This document shows positions 25,640 to 35,381 of a stretch of 64,000 bases of DNA, piece by piece. The stretch is from Caulobacteraceae bacterium (GTDB lineage Bacteria > Pseudomonadota > Alphaproteobacteria > Caulobacterales > Caulobacteraceae). The stretch lies in contig JAIYCQ010000017.1 of the NCBI GenBank assembly GCA_027487945.1, forward strand, positions 124,001 through 188,000. Reading direction: 5' to 3'. The number at the start of each line of letters is the position of its first letter. Position 1 is the stretch's first letter. The notes under the pieces were generated by a model, which was given only the letters and a program-made list of their open reading frames with translations, had not been told where the DNA came from and searched no databases. The position numbers and the translations under genes were made by a program.

Positions 25640-27439
25640 CTAGACCAGCGCCTCGAACTCCTCGACCAGCCGGGCGATGTCGCGCATGCCGGCGGCCCAG
25701 AAATCCTTCTTGCGGGGGTCGAGGCCGAACGGAGCCAGGGCCTCGACATAGGTCTTCGTCCCGCCGGCCGACAGCATCTCCTCGTAGAGGGGGGCGAAGG
25801 CGACCGGGTCCTCGCGGCGCTTCTCCATCAGGGCCCGCACCAGCAGGTCGCCGAAAGCGTAGGCGTAGACGTAGAAGGGCGCGTGCACGAAGTGGCTCAC
25901 ATAGGCCCAGTAGTGCTCGTAGCCGTCGTTGAGCCGGATGGCCGGGCCGAGGCTCTCGCCCATGACCTCCAGCCACAGCGCCCCGATCTCGTCGGGCGAC
26001 AGCTCGCCCTCGCGCCGGGCGTCGTGGAAGCGGGTCTCGAACTGGTGGAAGGCGATCTGGCGGACGACGCTGTTGAGCCCGTCCTCGATCTTGCCGGCCA
26101 GCAGCGCCTTGCGGTCAGCGGGCGAGGCCTCGGCCAGCAGCCGCTCGAACACCAGCCCCTCGCCGAAGATCGAGGCGGTCTCGGCCAGGGTCAGCGGCGT
26201 GTCGGCCAGCAGGGTGCCGAGCGGGCTGCACAGGGTCTGGTGCACGGCGTGGCCCAGCTCGTGGGCCAGGGTCAGCACGTCGCGCCGCTCGCCCATGTAG
26301 TTCATGAACACATAGGGGTGCCGGGTCGCCGTCACCGGGTGGCTGTAGGCGCCGGATTGCTTGCCCGGTCGGGGGCGGGCGTCGATCCAGGGCCGGGCGA
26401 AGAAGGTCTTCGCCTGGTCCGCGAACTTCGGGGCCAGGGCCTGGAAGCTCTCCAGCACTACGGCCTCGGCCTCCCGCCAGTCGTAGGTGCGGGGTGCGGC
26501 GGCGTCGAGCGGGGCGTTGCGGTCCCAGTAGTCGAGGGTCTTGCGGCCCATGACCTTCGCCTTGGCGGCGTAGTAGCGGTGGCTGGTGGCGGCGTAGGAC
26601 TCGACCACCGCCTCGGCCATGGCGTTCACCGCCTCGGCGTCGACCTCGTTGGCGATGTGCCGCGACTGGGCGGGGTAGGCATAGTTGCGCCAGCGGTCCT
26701 CGACCTGCTTCTCGAAAGCCAGGGTGTTGAGCACCAGGGCGATGGTCGGGGTACGGTCGTGCAGGGCCTCTGCCAGGCCGTTGGCGGCCTGCTTGCGGCG
26801 CGCCGCCGACGGGTCGGACAGCCGGTTCAGGGTCTCGGGCAGGGTCAGGTACTCGCGGCCGACCTTGGCGGTCAGTTTCGCCAGAGTCTCGTCATAGAGC
26901 CGGCTCCAGTTGGCGACCGCCGGGGCGCGGTCGACCAGCAGCCGCTCCAGGTCCGCCGACAGCTCGTGCGGCCGGCTCAGCCGCAGGCGGCGGACCCAGG
27001 GCGCCCAGCGGCGGGCGACCGGATGGGCCGCGAAGGCCGCCTCGATCTCGGCATCCTCGAGTTCATTGAGCTCCAGGGTGAAGAACAGGCTGTCGGCGGC
27101 GATCTGCGAGGACCGGGTCCGCAGGTCGCCCTCGAACCTGGCCCAGGCGGCGTCGTCGCGCGCGGTGGAGGCGGCCAGCGAGGCATAGGCCCCGACCGAC
27201 CACAGGCCGTTGGTCGCCTGTTCGTAGAGGTTCAGGCCCTGGTCGATCAGCGCGCCCAGCGCGGCGGCGTCGGCGCGGCTCTCGACGAACCGGCCCTTGA
27301 GCCCGATCAGCGTGTCATTGGCGCGCTTGGCTTCGATCAGGTCCAGGTCGATGCGGGGATCGCTGCGATCGGCGTAGAGGTCGGACAGATCCCACTCGGG
27401 CAGGTCGGACGGGGCGGGCGGCTTGGCATGGGCGTTCAT
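25640..27439 (-). CDS. pepF: oligoendopeptidase F (M3 family)
   Basis: 599 residues, cytoplasmic zinc peptidase acting on short peptides. The zinc site is HELGH (His393, Glu394, His397) in LTLAHELGHAVHQTL, with the third ligand Glu in ETASIFGEGLVFE. NAYSHPV-like sequence (here SGAYSHPV) and FVHAPFYVYAYAFGDLL are typical of the PepF/M3B type. ATG 27439 is chosen; the frame stays open for another 1 kb as an antisense shadow of the TetR and SDR genes. It is divergent from the TetR gene. Confidence 0.96.
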   Translation of the reverse strand: MNAHAKPPAPSDLPEWDLSDLYADRSDPRIDLDLIEAKRANDTLIGLKGRFVESRADAAALGALIDQGLNLYEQATNGLWSVGAYASLAASTARDDAAWARFEGDLRTRSSQIAADSLFFTLELNELEDAEIEAAFAAHPVARRWAPWVRRLRLSRPHELSADLERLLVDRAPAVANWSRLYDETLAKLTAKVGREYLTLPETLNRLSDPSAARRKQAANGLAEALHDRTPTIALVLNTLAFEKQVEDRWRNYAYPAQSRHIANEVDAEAVNAMAEAVVESYAATSHRYYAAKAKVMGRKTLDYWDRNAPLDAAAPRTYDWREAEAVVLESFQALAPKFADQAKTFFARPWIDARPRPGKQSGAYSHPVTATRHPYVFMNYMGERRDVLTLAHELGHAVHQTLCSPLGTLLADTPLTLAETASIFGEGLVFERLLAEASPADRKALLAGKIEDGLNSVVRQIAFHQFETRFHDARREGELSPDEIGALWLEVMGESLGPAIRLNDGYEHYWAYVSHFVHAPFYVYAYAFGDLLVRALMEKRREDPVAFAPLYEEMLSAGGTKTYVEALAPFGLDPRKKDFWAAGMRDIARLVEEFEALV

Positions 27440-27505
27440 GGGCGGGGATATAGCGCTCCCGTCGCCCTGTGGGGAGGGCGGTTTGCGTCGGGCGAGGCGC
27501 ACACT

Positions 27506-28108
27506 ATGGTCGCCCGCATGGCCGCCCCGCCCTCCTTCACCCAGCCGACGACCACGCGCGAGCGGCTGATCGCCGCCGCCTTCCGGGTGGTGGCGCGCGA
27601 GGGGCTGGAGGCGGCCAGCGTCAAGGCCATCGCCGTCGACGCCGGCCTGACGCCGGGACTGCTGCACTATCATTTCCCGACCAAGGCCGCCCTGCTGGAG
27701 GCGGTGCTCCGCGCGGCGCTGGCCAACTATCTGGAGGTATCCCGCCAGCGGCGCGAGGCGACGGCGCCGGATGACCAGATCGCCGCCTACTTCCGCTGGG
27801 CGCGGGCGTCGCTGGCCATGGAGCGGGACTTCTTCAAGGTTCGCCTCGCCTTCGCGGCGGCGGCCCTCACCAATCCGGAGCTGGCGGTGGTGCTTCGCGA
27901 CCTCAACGCCGCCGCGGCCGGCGAGACCGCCCTCATGCTGGCGGCGGCCCGGGGCGAGACGACCCCGACCGCCCGCGACCGCGAGATCGGCGGCCTGCTG
28001 AAGGCCCTGACCGACGGGGTCATGCTCAGCTGGCTGTCCGACCCCGATTTCCCCATCGACGCCGCTGCCGACGACATCGAACAGGCGGTCCTGGGCTGGA
28101 TCGCCTAG
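27506..28108 (+). CDS. TetR family transcriptional regulator
   Basis: 200 residues. The N-terminal helix-turn-helix reads TTRERLIAAAFRVVAREGLE, then AASVKAIAVDAGLTPGLLHYHF, the classic TetR signature with YHF ending the recognition helix. The C-terminal ligand domain is helical and unassigned. ATG 27506 has GAGG about nine bases upstream; ATG 27518 is an alternative. A palindrome between this gene and the SDR gene downstream (28144-28163) is a likely binding site, implying it regulates the SDR gene. Confidence 0.92.
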   Translation: MVARMAAPPSFTQPTTTRERLIAAAFRVVAREGLEAASVKAIAVDAGLTPGLLHYHFPTKAALLEAVLRAALANYLEVSRQRREATAPDDQIAAYFRWARASLAMERDFFKVRLAFAAAALTNPELAVVLRDLNAAAAGETALMLAAARGETTPTARDREIGGLLKALTDGVMLSWLSDPDFPIDAAADDIEQAVLGWIA

Positions 28109-28143
28109 GGGCGCCTTGTCAGCGGCGGAGTCGCGTCCTAGAT

Positions 28144-28163
28144 TTGGTTGGGTGACCAACCAA
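28144..28163. promoter_or_regulatory. candidate TetR operator
   Basis: TTGGTTGG (28144-28151) and CCAACCAA (28156-28163) are exact complements around GTGA. The 20-base palindrome sits 15 bases before the SDR start and 35 bases after the tetR stop, the usual size and symmetry for a TetR-family dimer site. Confidence 0.75.
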
Positions 28164-28178
28164 GATCGGGGCGGGCAG

Positions 28179-29072
28179 ATGAAGATCGTGATGACAGGGG
28201 CGACCGGCGGCATCGGCCTGGAGGCCGCCCAGCGGCTGGTCAGCGATGCAGCCACGCGGCTGACCATCGGCGCCCGCACGCCTGACCGGCTGCCCGGACC
28301 GCTGAGGGGAAGGGCTGAAGCCGTCGCGCTCGACCTGGCGAGCCTGACCAGCGTTCGAGCCTTCGCCGCGGCGGTGGCCGAGCGGGATCCGATCGACGTC
28401 CTGATCCTCAATGCCGGCATCCAGAACGTCACCGACGCCAAGAGCGCCGACGGCTTCGAGCTGAGCTTCGCGGTCAATCATCTGGCGCACTATCTGCTGG
28501 TCCGGCTTCTGCTGCCGCGCATGGCGCCGGGGGGCCGGATCATCCTGACAGCCAGCGGCACCCATGACCCGGCCGAGAAGACCGGCATCCCGCCGCCCCG
28601 CCATATCGACGCCGCCCGGCTGGCCTGGCCGCATCAGGACCCCGACCTCGACCGCCGGCGGATGGTTCGCGGCCAGCGCGCCTACAGCACCTCCAAGCTG
28701 GCCAATGTGATGACCGCCCGCGAGCTGGCCGATCGGACCGGTGACACCCGTCCTGACCTGACCATCATCGCCTTCGACCCGGGCTTCACGCCCGGCACCG
28801 GCCTCGCGCGGGACTACCCGGGCCCGTCCGGCCTGATCTTCCGCTTCCTGCTGCCGCTGCTGGTCAAGAAGACGGACCGGGTCAGCACGCCGCAGAACTC
28901 AGGCCGCCTGCTGGCCGAGCTTGCGACAGATCCCGGCCACGCCGGCCTGCGCGGTCGCTACATGGCGGTGCGGCGCCAGGAGGTGGTCGATGTGCCGCCA
29001 TCTGCCGTGGCCCACGACGCCGAGCTGATGGCTCAGCTGTGGGACAACAGCGCAGGGTTGGTGGGGCTCTAG
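28179..29072 (+). CDS. short-chain dehydrogenase/reductase
   Basis: 297 residues. The cofactor loop is TGATGGIGLEAA, the structural NAG motif is LNAGIQN, and the catalytic pair is YSTSK. The long insert around the active site and the LANVMTARELA helix resemble the retinol dehydrogenase/protochlorophyllide-reductase-like SDR group. ATG 28179 is chosen since an upstream start would read through the palindromic operator. Probably controlled by the adjacent TetR protein. Convergent with the hydrolase gene, sharing four bases. Confidence 0.9.
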   Translation: MKIVMTGATGGIGLEAAQRLVSDAATRLTIGARTPDRLPGPLRGRAEAVALDLASLTSVRAFAAAVAERDPIDVLILNAGIQNVTDAKSADGFELSFAVNHLAHYLLVRLLLPRMAPGGRIILTASGTHDPAEKTGIPPPRHIDAARLAWPHQDPDLDRRRMVRGQRAYSTSKLANVMTARELADRTGDTRPDLTIIAFDPGFTPGTGLARDYPGPSGLIFRFLLPLLVKKTDRVSTPQNSGRLLAELATDPGHAGLRGRYMAVRRQEVVDVPPSAVAHDAELMAQLWDNSAGLVGL

Positions 29073-30022
29073 ACGAAACCCCGCCGCCGCCACCAGGCCA
29101 GCACCAGATCGGGCCAGGCCTCGACCGGCTTGTCCGTCGCGAAGCGCAGGCCGAAGCCGTGGCCGCCTTCCTCGAACACGTGCAGTTCGGTCGCGACCTT
29201 CGCCGCGCGCAGGGCGTCGTGGAGCCGCAGGCTGTTCTCGACGGGCACGGCCGTGTCGTCGGCGGCGTGCAGAAGGAAGGTCGGCGGGGCGTCGGGGCGG
29301 GCGTTGGCCTCCAGCGACCAGGCGCGTTCCTGCCCGGGCGTCGGCGACGGGCCGAACATCCGCTCCCGCGACCCGGGGTGGGCGAAGGGCAGGCTCATCG
29401 TCGCCACCGGATAGACCAGCACCGTGCTGTCGGGCCGCGCCGACAGGGCGTCGATCGTGTCGACGGCGCCATAGGTCGGGCGGTCCCACATCAGGCTGAG
29501 GCAGCCGGCGACATGCCCTCCGGCCGAGAAGCCCATGACGCCGACTCTCGCCGGATCCAGCCCCTTGGCCGCGGCCCGCGCCCGCACCAGCCGCAGCGCC
29601 CGCTGGGCGTCCTGCAGCGCCACCGCGGGTCCCGCGTCCCAGCCGTCGCCGGGCAGACGGTAGCTGGCGACATAGACGGTGACGCCGGCGGCGGCGAAGC
29701 GCGTGGCGCATTCGTAGCCCTCCTTGTCCATCACCACCCATTTGTAGCCGCCGCCCGGCGTCATCAGCAGGGAGGCGCCGTTGGGCCGGGTCGGCTCGAA
29801 GACGGTCAGGGTCGGCTCGCGCACGCCCTTGATGATCCGGTCGCGCAGCCCGCCCGGCGACCGTGGCCGCTCGACGACCGCCTCGGTGACGGTGACGGTT
29901 CCGCCGCCGGGCGCCGCGCCGGGCCACAGCGGCAGGACGGTCGCGCCGTCCGCGCGCGCGCCGCCGGCGAGGCCCAGCATCGGTGCGGCGGCGATCAGGC
30001 TGCGACGGGTCGGTCCGGTCAT
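29069..30022 (-). CDS. Tat-exported alpha/beta hydrolase (esterase type)
   Basis: 317 residues. MTGPTRRSLIAAAPMLGLAG is a Tat-like signal. The oxyanion segment is MTPGGGYKWV, the nucleophile elbow is MGFSAGGHVAG, the acid is in LLHAADDTAVPVE, and the base is His in EEGGHGFGL, giving a complete triad. This BD-FAE/acetyl-xylan-esterase-like group deacylates sugars or small esters outside the cytoplasm. Convergent with the SDR gene. Confidence 0.9.
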   Translation of the reverse strand: MTGPTRRSLIAAAPMLGLAGGARADGATVLPLWPGAAPGGGTVTVTEAVVERPRSPGGLRDRIIKGVREPTLTVFEPTRPNGASLLMTPGGGYKWVVMDKEGYECATRFAAAGVTVYVASYRLPGDGWDAGPAVALQDAQRALRLVRARAAAKGLDPARVGVMGFSAGGHVAGCLSLMWDRPTYGAVDTIDALSARPDSTVLVYPVATMSLPFAHPGSRERMFGPSPTPGQERAWSLEANARPDAPPTFLLHAADDTAVPVENSLRLHDALRAAKVATELHVFEEGGHGFGLRFATDKPVEAWPDLVLAWWRRRGFV

Positions 30023-30188
30023 CGGGCGCTCATGTGGAAACCGGTGTCACCCTAGGCCGGGACTCGGGCGGCGTTAACCCCCGACTCAGGTCTCCGAAAC
30101 CCGGTCTTTACTCCGGGCCTGTATCAATCCGGCTCAACAAGAGCGGCGTCCCATGTCGGGCGCACGCCGGTTCCGGTGGGTTCTGCAT

Positions 30189-31651
<1,463 letters not shown>

Positions 31652-31652
<1 letters not shown>

Positions 31653-31759
31653 TGCGTCGACAACCGATCCTGTGGCGGCCCAGCCGCGATGAACGCCTGC
31701 GCACCCTGCTCACCCGCATGAGGCTGGCCGCGGCGCGGACCGCCGTCGCCGCCGCCTGA
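31652..31759 (+). CDS. possible 35-residue peptide coupled to the response regulator
   Basis: ATG 31652 overlaps the TGA of the regulator gene (ATGA), and the frame ends at TGA 31757-31759. The product (MRRQPILWRPSRDERL, then an Ala/Arg-rich helix) is basic and could be amphipathic. No family is known. Only the overlap and the good third-position GC support it. Confidence 0.4.
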
Positions 31760-31827
31760 GCCTTGCATCCCCCCGCGTAAATCGCCCTAAGTCTGATCCG
31801 TGAACGAGACGCCGGAAGGGCGCGCGG

Positions 31828-32859
31828 ATGGAAACAGCAGGCGTGGACCTGGCGGCGGTGGCTGCCTGGATGGACGGGCAGGGCCTCGGCTCGGGCCCGC
31901 TTGAGGACGCCGTCCTGCTGGCCGGCGGCACCCAGAACATCCTGCTGAAGTTCAGCCGGTCGGGCCGCCCCTATGTGCTGCGGCGGCCGCCGCCGCATCT
32001 GCGGGCCAACTCCAACGAGACCATGCGGCGCGAGGCGCGGGTCCTGGCGGCCATCGCCGGGACCGATGTGCCCCACCCCGGCCTGATCGCGGCCTGCGGC
32101 GACGAGACGGTGATCGGCGCGGCCTTCTACCTGATGGAGCCGATCGACGGCTTCAACCCGACCACCGGCCTGCCGCCGCTTCACGCGGGGTCCGAGGCGA
32201 TCCGCCATCGCATGGGCCTGTCGCTGGTCGAGGGTATCGCGGCGCTCGGCGCGCTCGACTACCGCGCGCTGGGCCTCGAAGGCTTCGGCAAGCCGGACAA
32301 CTACCTCGAGCGTCAGGTAGCGCGCTGGAAGGCCCAGCTGGACTCCTACGCCGAGTTCGACGGCTGGACCGGCCCGGCGGAAATCCCCGGCGTCGACAAG
32401 GTGGCCGCCTGGCTCGACGCCCACCGTCCCTCGAGCTTCCAGCCGGGGATCATCCACGGCGACTATCACCTGGCCAATGTCATGTATCGCCATGACAGCG
32501 GTGACCTTGCGGCCATCGTCGACTGGGAGCTGACCACCATCGGCGACCCGCTGCTCGACCTCGGCTGGCTGATGGCCACCTGGCCGGAGGGCGAGACCCC
32601 GGCCCCTGGCGCGGTCGGCGTCCAGCCCTGGACCGGCTTTCCGACCGCTGACGAACTGGTCGAGCACTATCGCCCGCGCACCACCCGCGACCTGTCGACC
32701 CTCGACTGGTACGCCGTCCTGGCCTGCTACAAGCTGGGCATCATCCTGGAAGGCACCCACGCCCGCGCCTGCGCCGGGCGGGCCCCGAAGGCCACCGGCG
32801 ATCGCCTGCATGCCACCACCCTCGGCCTGTTCCAGCGCGCGCTGCGCTGGATCGGGTGA
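31828..32859 (+). CDS. APH-fold phosphotransferase, ACAD10/11-like
   Basis: 343 residues with the aminoglycoside phosphotransferase fold. The nucleotide loop is LAGGTQNILLKF, the catalytic loop is IHGDYHLANVMY and the metal Asp is in AIVDWELTTIGDPLLDLGWL. This exact late motif marks the group related to the kinase domain of eukaryotic ACAD10/ACAD11, often tied to acyl-CoA or hydroxy-acid metabolism. It is not an antibiotic-resistance gene on this evidence. Convergent with the flagellin gene, seven bases apart. Confidence 0.92.
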   Translation: METAGVDLAAVAAWMDGQGLGSGPLEDAVLLAGGTQNILLKFSRSGRPYVLRRPPPHLRANSNETMRREARVLAAIAGTDVPHPGLIAACGDETVIGAAFYLMEPIDGFNPTTGLPPLHAGSEAIRHRMGLSLVEGIAALGALDYRALGLEGFGKPDNYLERQVARWKAQLDSYAEFDGWTGPAEIPGVDKVAAWLDAHRPSSFQPGIIHGDYHLANVMYRHDSGDLAAIVDWELTTIGDPLLDLGWLMATWPEGETPAPGAVGVQPWTGFPTADELVEHYRPRTTRDLSTLDWYAVLACYKLGIILEGTHARACAGRAPKATGDRLHATTLGLFQRALRWIG

Positions 32860-32866
32860 GCGGGAT

Positions 32867-33694
32867 CTAGCGGAACAGCTGCAGCAGCATCGACGGGCCG
32901 CGGTTGGCGATGCCCAGGGCCATGATGGCCAGCTCCTGCTGGACCTTCAGCGCCGTAAGCCGGGCGCTTTCCCGGGCGAGGTCCGCGTCGACCAGGCGGC
33001 CGACGCCGGCGTCGATGACGTCCTGCTGCTTGCCGACGAAGGTCAGGTGGCGGTCGAGCGACTTCGAGCCGGTCCCGAACCTGCCCGCGGCGGCGTTCAC
33101 ATTGCGGATGGCGCTGTCGATGGCGGCCAGCTCGGTCGTCCCGATGACGCCGGTCAGGTCGGCCATCGTGCCGGAGATCGCCGCGCCGGTGGTGGACAGG
33201 TCGACATGATCCACATCGATGGTCGAGCCGCCGCTGCTGTTGGCCAGGGCGCGGACATTGCCGGTGCTCCCTGCCGAGATCAGGCTGATCCCGCCAAAGG
33301 TGGCGTTGCCGGCGGCCAGGTCGATCTGCTTGCGCAGCGCGACATAGTCCTCGCTGAGCGCCGCCTTGTCGGAGGCCGACAGCGTCGTGTCGGAGGCGGC
33401 GAGCGCCTTCTCCTTCATCTGCATCAGCAGGTCGGAGATCGATTCCGCGCCGGAGATGGCGACATCGACGATCGACTGGCCACGCTGCAGCGAGCCCATG
33501 ACGGCGGTGAGGGACCGCGACTCGGCGCGCTGGGTCTGGGCGATGGCCCAGGTGGCGGGATCGTCCCTGGCGCTGGAGACCTTCAGGCCGGTGCTGATCC
33601 GGCGCAGGACCCTCGACAGCTCGCCGTTGATGGCGCCCAGGCTCTGCAGGGCGATCATCGCGCCGACGTTCGTATTGACGCTGTTCAGCGACAT
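32867..33694 (-). CDS. flagellin
   Basis: 275 residues. MSLNSVNTNVGAMIALQSL and LRRISTGLKVSSARDDPATWAIAQ form the conserved D0/D1 N-terminal helices, and SARLTALKVQQELAIMALGIANRGPSMLLQLFR (here named by its ends) the C-terminal D1/D0 helices; the middle domain is short, as in Caulobacter FljK-type flagellins. ATG 33694 is chosen because the product then starts like those proteins. No flaF, flbT or other flagellin gene is adjacent. No convincing sigma-54 (GG-N10-GC) promoter was seen upstream. Confidence 0.96.
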   Translation of the reverse strand: MSLNSVNTNVGAMIALQSLGAINGELSRVLRRISTGLKVSSARDDPATWAIAQTQRAESRSLTAVMGSLQRGQSIVDVAISGAESISDLLMQMKEKALAASDTTLSASDKAALSEDYVALRKQIDLAAGNATFGGISLISAGSTGNVRALANSSGGSTIDVDHVDLSTTGAAISGTMADLTGVIGTTELAAIDSAIRNVNAAAGRFGTGSKSLDRHLTFVGKQQDVIDAGVGRLVDADLARESARLTALKVQQELAIMALGIANRGPSMLLQLFR

Positions 33695-33788
33695 GACGAA
33701 AAAAGCCTGTTTCGAGGAACGGCCGCTTCCGGACCGCAGGGCGTTTTGCCCCGCGCTCAACCTCGCACATCGACCTTAATGAAAGCGC

Positions 33789-34505
33789 CTAGCCGGCTCG
33801 ACGAGGCGTGATCGTCAGCATCACGCGGTCCGGCGCCCCGATCGAGGGGCAGGCCATCGGCCGGTATTGCAGGTCGTAGCAGACCCGCACGTCCATCAGC
33901 CGGTCATCCTGCACCGTCTTGATATAGATGCCCTCGCGCTTCATCCAGGGGTTGGCGGCCACGAAGGCGTCGCGCACCGCGCCGGCGGTCATCGTGGCCG
34001 ACGGCAGCACCGGTTGCCGGACGTCGTCCCACAGGTCGGCCGCCTGTTCGAAATAGGCCTCGGGCGTCTCCCAGCCGCAGGTCCCGTGGGCCGCCCACTC
34101 ATGCTGCAGCATGGTCGGCGCGGGGGTCATGCAGCTGTGGCGGCGCACGGTGGCGGGGCTGATCTGCGGGGCCGGGCCGCAGTAGCGCGGGTGCCGCCGC
34201 TGCGCGCCGTTGGGCCACAGGCCGTGCAGCACGAAGCCGAAATCGTTGGTCCGGCACTGGGTGACGTAGTCGGGGTCGCCGGCCTGGGCGCGGCATTCCT
34301 CCGGCGCCCAGGTCAGGGCCAGCATGTAGAGGGCGGTCGGCTCATCGGCGACGATCTCGTCGGCGGGCGGGGTGTAGGCGGGGGCCGGGGTGATGGTCGC
34401 GGGCAGGGCGCAGCCTGGCGCTAAGGGGGCCTGTGCGAGCTCGGCGGGCGCCGTGCAGGCGGCGGCGAGGAGGGCGGCCGAGATGAGCGTCCAGCGAAGC
34501 GTCAC
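33789..34505 (-). CDS. RNase T2 family ribonuclease, exported
   Basis: 238 residues. The two catalytic segments are FVLHGLWPNG (CAS I, first His) and LQHEWAAHGTCG (CAS II, Glu and second His), so the acid-type endoribonuclease site is intact. The N-terminus (LRWTLISAALLAAACTAPAE) is a signal peptide with a possible lipoprotein cysteine. GTG 34505 is preferred because GGAGG lies eight bases before it; an ATG at 34529 is also in frame. Extra cysteines fit disulphides. Likely scavenges RNA in the periplasm. Confidence 0.92.
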   Translation of the reverse strand: MTLRWTLISAALLAAACTAPAELAQAPLAPGCALPATITPAPAYTPPADEIVADEPTALYMLALTWAPEECRAQAGDPDYVTQCRTNDFGFVLHGLWPNGAQRRHPRYCGPAPQISPATVRRHSCMTPAPTMLQHEWAAHGTCGWETPEAYFEQAADLWDDVRQPVLPSATMTAGAVRDAFVAANPWMKREGIYIKTVQDDRLMDVRVCYDLQYRPMACPSIGAPDRVMLTITPRRAG

Positions 34506-34584
34506 CGATACTTCCTCCAACATCGTCATGGCCAGCCCCGGACTTGATCCGGGATCGGGCCACCCATGAACACCGCTCGGACCG

Positions 34585-34690
34585 TGCGTCCTTCGAGACG
34601 CCGCTGCGCGGCTGCTCAGGATGACGTCTCTGGAAACCTACTCACCCACGTCATGTCGAGCAGCGCCGAAGGCGCGTGTCGAAGCACGCA
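34585..34690. repeat. inverted repeat element, family A, copy 2
   Basis: Same design as 24000-24107: TGCGTCCTTCGAGACG (34585-34600) to CTGCTCAGGATGACGT (ending 34627), then ACGTCATGTCGAGCAG (34648) to CGTGTCGAAGCACGCA (ending 34690). It fills most of the 250-base gap between the RNase T2 gene start and the gene ending at 34756. Confidence 0.85.
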
Positions 34691-34755
34691 AAGCGCAACA
34701 AGCTCACCACGCGTGGGTGGCCCGAACAAGTCGCGCCTTGACGGATGAGAGGGGG

Positions 34756-35073
34756 CTATTCCCCGTTTCCGCCGCCCGAACGCCGCTTGAACGGCTTGCG
34801 CTGCATCGGCTTTTTCTCGCCCTTGGCCTTGGCGGTGATCTCCTTGAGCTTCACCGCCTGCAGCATCGACAGGGCCTGGCCGGCCGCGCCCTTCTCGGGA
34901 TCGCCGAAGGCGCGGCCGTAGGTCTTGAGGCGGTCCTCGATGGAGCCGAGGAACTCGCCTTCCCATTCGGACAGCTCGACGCCCAGCTTGTCGGCCGAGC
35001 GGCGGGCGCGTTTCAGGGCGTTCAGCGCGGCCCGCTTGGCCTGCGCCTTCAGATCTGGCGGGTTACGCTTCAA
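34756..35073 (-). CDS. basic hypothetical protein coupled to gapR
   Basis: 105 residues, no named family recognised. Strongly basic and helical: KAQAKRAALNALKRARRSAD at the start and KPMQRKPFKRRSGGGNG at the end, with a middle that could form a coiled coil. The only sensible start is TTG 35073, which overlaps the gapR stop as TTGA, indicating coupling. The charge suggests nucleic acid binding, possibly alongside GapR on DNA; this is inference from context and composition. Confidence 0.75.
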   Translation of the reverse strand: MKRNPPDLKAQAKRAALNALKRARRSADKLGVELSEWEGEFLGSIEDRLKTYGRAFGDPEKGAAGQALSMLQAVKLKEITAKAKGEKKPMQRKPFKRRSGGGNGE

Positions 35074-35336
35074 ATTTCCCCGATGGCGGACATGTAGAGG
35101 TCGATCAGCGCCTCTTCTTCCTGCCGCTTGGCCCGGTCGGTCTTCCGCAGGCGCACGACCTTGCGGATGATCTTGACGTCGAAGCCGTTGCCCTTGGCCT
35201 CGGCGTAGACCTCCTTGAGGTCGGCCATGACGCCGGCCTTGTCCTCTTCCAGGCGTTCGATCCGCTCCAGGATGCTCTTCAGCTGGCCCTGGGCGGTGGT
35301 GTTGAGGACTTCAATCGGATTGGCGTCGTCGGCCAT
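35070..35336 (-). CDS. gapR: GapR-type nucleoid protein (DUF2312)
   Basis: 88 residues, nearly the whole of DUF2312. STAQGQLKSI-like sequence (here TTAQGQLKSILERIERLEED), YAEAKGNGFDVKIIRKVVRL and RAKRQEEEALIDLYMSAIGE match Caulobacter GapR, a clamp that binds overtwisted DNA ahead of replication and transcription forks and helps topoisomerases. The N-terminal coiled coil and the Lys/Arg-rich face for DNA contact are both present. It follows the HAD gene by 45 bases and is coupled to a basic protein gene. Confidence 0.93.
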   Translation of the reverse strand: MADDANPIEVLNTTAQGQLKSILERIERLEEDKAGVMADLKEVYAEAKGNGFDVKIIRKVVRLRKTDRAKRQEEEALIDLYMSAIGEI

Positions 35337-35381
35337 GGGGACAGGCTCTCACAGGTCGGGAGGATCGGGAAGGCCGAGGGT

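Noticed and set aside
23933..28108. Very long plus-strand open frame of 1391 codons
   Set aside because: Only its end (the TetR protein from 27506) is real; the rest is an antisense shadow of the M20 and PepF genes in GC-rich DNA.
31828..32859. Aminoglycoside resistance gene
   Set aside because: The APH fold is clear, but the late motif is that of the ACAD10/11-like group, which acts on metabolism.
33695..33788. Sigma-54 promoter before the flagellin gene
   Set aside because: No TGGCAC-N5-TTGC-like box with correct GG and GC spacing was found in the gap.
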